Origin: JBCBST01 sp039819115
Lineage (GTDB): Bacteria > Bacteroidota > Rhodothermia > Balneolales > Balneolaceae
Direction: 5' to 3'
NCBI GenBank assembly: GCA_039819115.1
Contig: JBCBST010000081.1
Coordinates: forward strand, 1-14,817
DNA length: 14,817 nucleotides
In this document: positions 14,697 through 14,817 of the stretch, piece by piece
Layout: each line of letters opens with the position of its first letter
Numbering within the stretch: the first letter of the stretch is position 1
Notes under the pieces: generated by a model
What the model saw: only the letters and a program-made list of their open reading frames with translations
Told to the model about the DNA's origin: nothing
Database searches by the model: none
Made by a program: the position numbers and the translations under genes

Positions 14697-14817
14697 AGTG
14701 TAAAATAATCGATTTAAAGCACGTTAAACACGTTTTTTATTTGACTCGGTTTAGTTGAATCAATAGCTTCCATCAGATTCCAAACAAGGAAATAACCTAA
14801 CGATCACAAATTAACGG

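Noticed and set aside
14697..14817. Terminator after the last gene (AAACACG followed by six T)
   Set aside because: The repeat CACGTT is direct, not inverted, and only a tiny stem can form; I see nothing else in this end region.

Overview
The window looks like a chromosomal stretch from a member of the Bacteroidota or the neighbouring Balneolota/Rhodothermota. This is inferred from gene content, not from a database match. The pointers are a secreted protein with the carboxypeptidase-regulatory-like domain common in that group, a fused GH3 (NagZ-type)/beta-lactamase-family exported protein, a CrtY-type lycopene cyclase, and the near absence of Shine-Dalgarno sequences. The gene set is largely housekeeping and secondary metabolism. 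I see no phage, insertion sequence, CRISPR array, tRNA or rRNA.

Layout: (1) 1-291, the tail of a small membrane protein cut by the window edge. (2) 437-1174, a classical NADP-type short-chain dehydrogenase. (3) 1307-3058, a YefM/YoeB-type toxin-antitoxin pair running with a 4-base overlap into argD. A perfect palindrome sits just upstream of the antitoxin, and the toxin's C-terminus no longer matches its family. (4) 3059-3316, the gap between convergent genes, holding a perfect 20-bp-arm hairpin. (5) 5653-3317 on the minus strand, an operon of low-specificity threonine aldolase, a secreted NTF2-like protein and a secreted carboxypeptidase-regulatory-like protein. (6) 5734-7846, a nitrilase overlapping a TTG-initiated lycopene cyclase. 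(7) 7893-10352, a membrane-anchored penicillin-acylase-family hydrolase. (8) 10436-14696, a tightly coupled run: the exported NagZ/beta-lactamase-fold fusion, a two-lobed cytidine deaminase, and a small protein that may have an amino-acid-kinase-like fold.

Several starts are non-ATG and set by stop/start overlaps: TTG at 6704, TTG at 14049, and apparently ATA at 10436. The last follows the only strong Shine-Dalgarno-like sequence I found in the window and is needed to include an obvious signal peptide.

I did not find a clear new multi-gene system. The best leads are the non-canonical start of the NagZ fusion, the toxin that seems to have lost its catalytic tail at the junction with argD, the cytidine deaminase whose active lobe is the C-terminal one (opposite to E. 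coli Cdd), and the unrecognised protein coupled to that deaminase.
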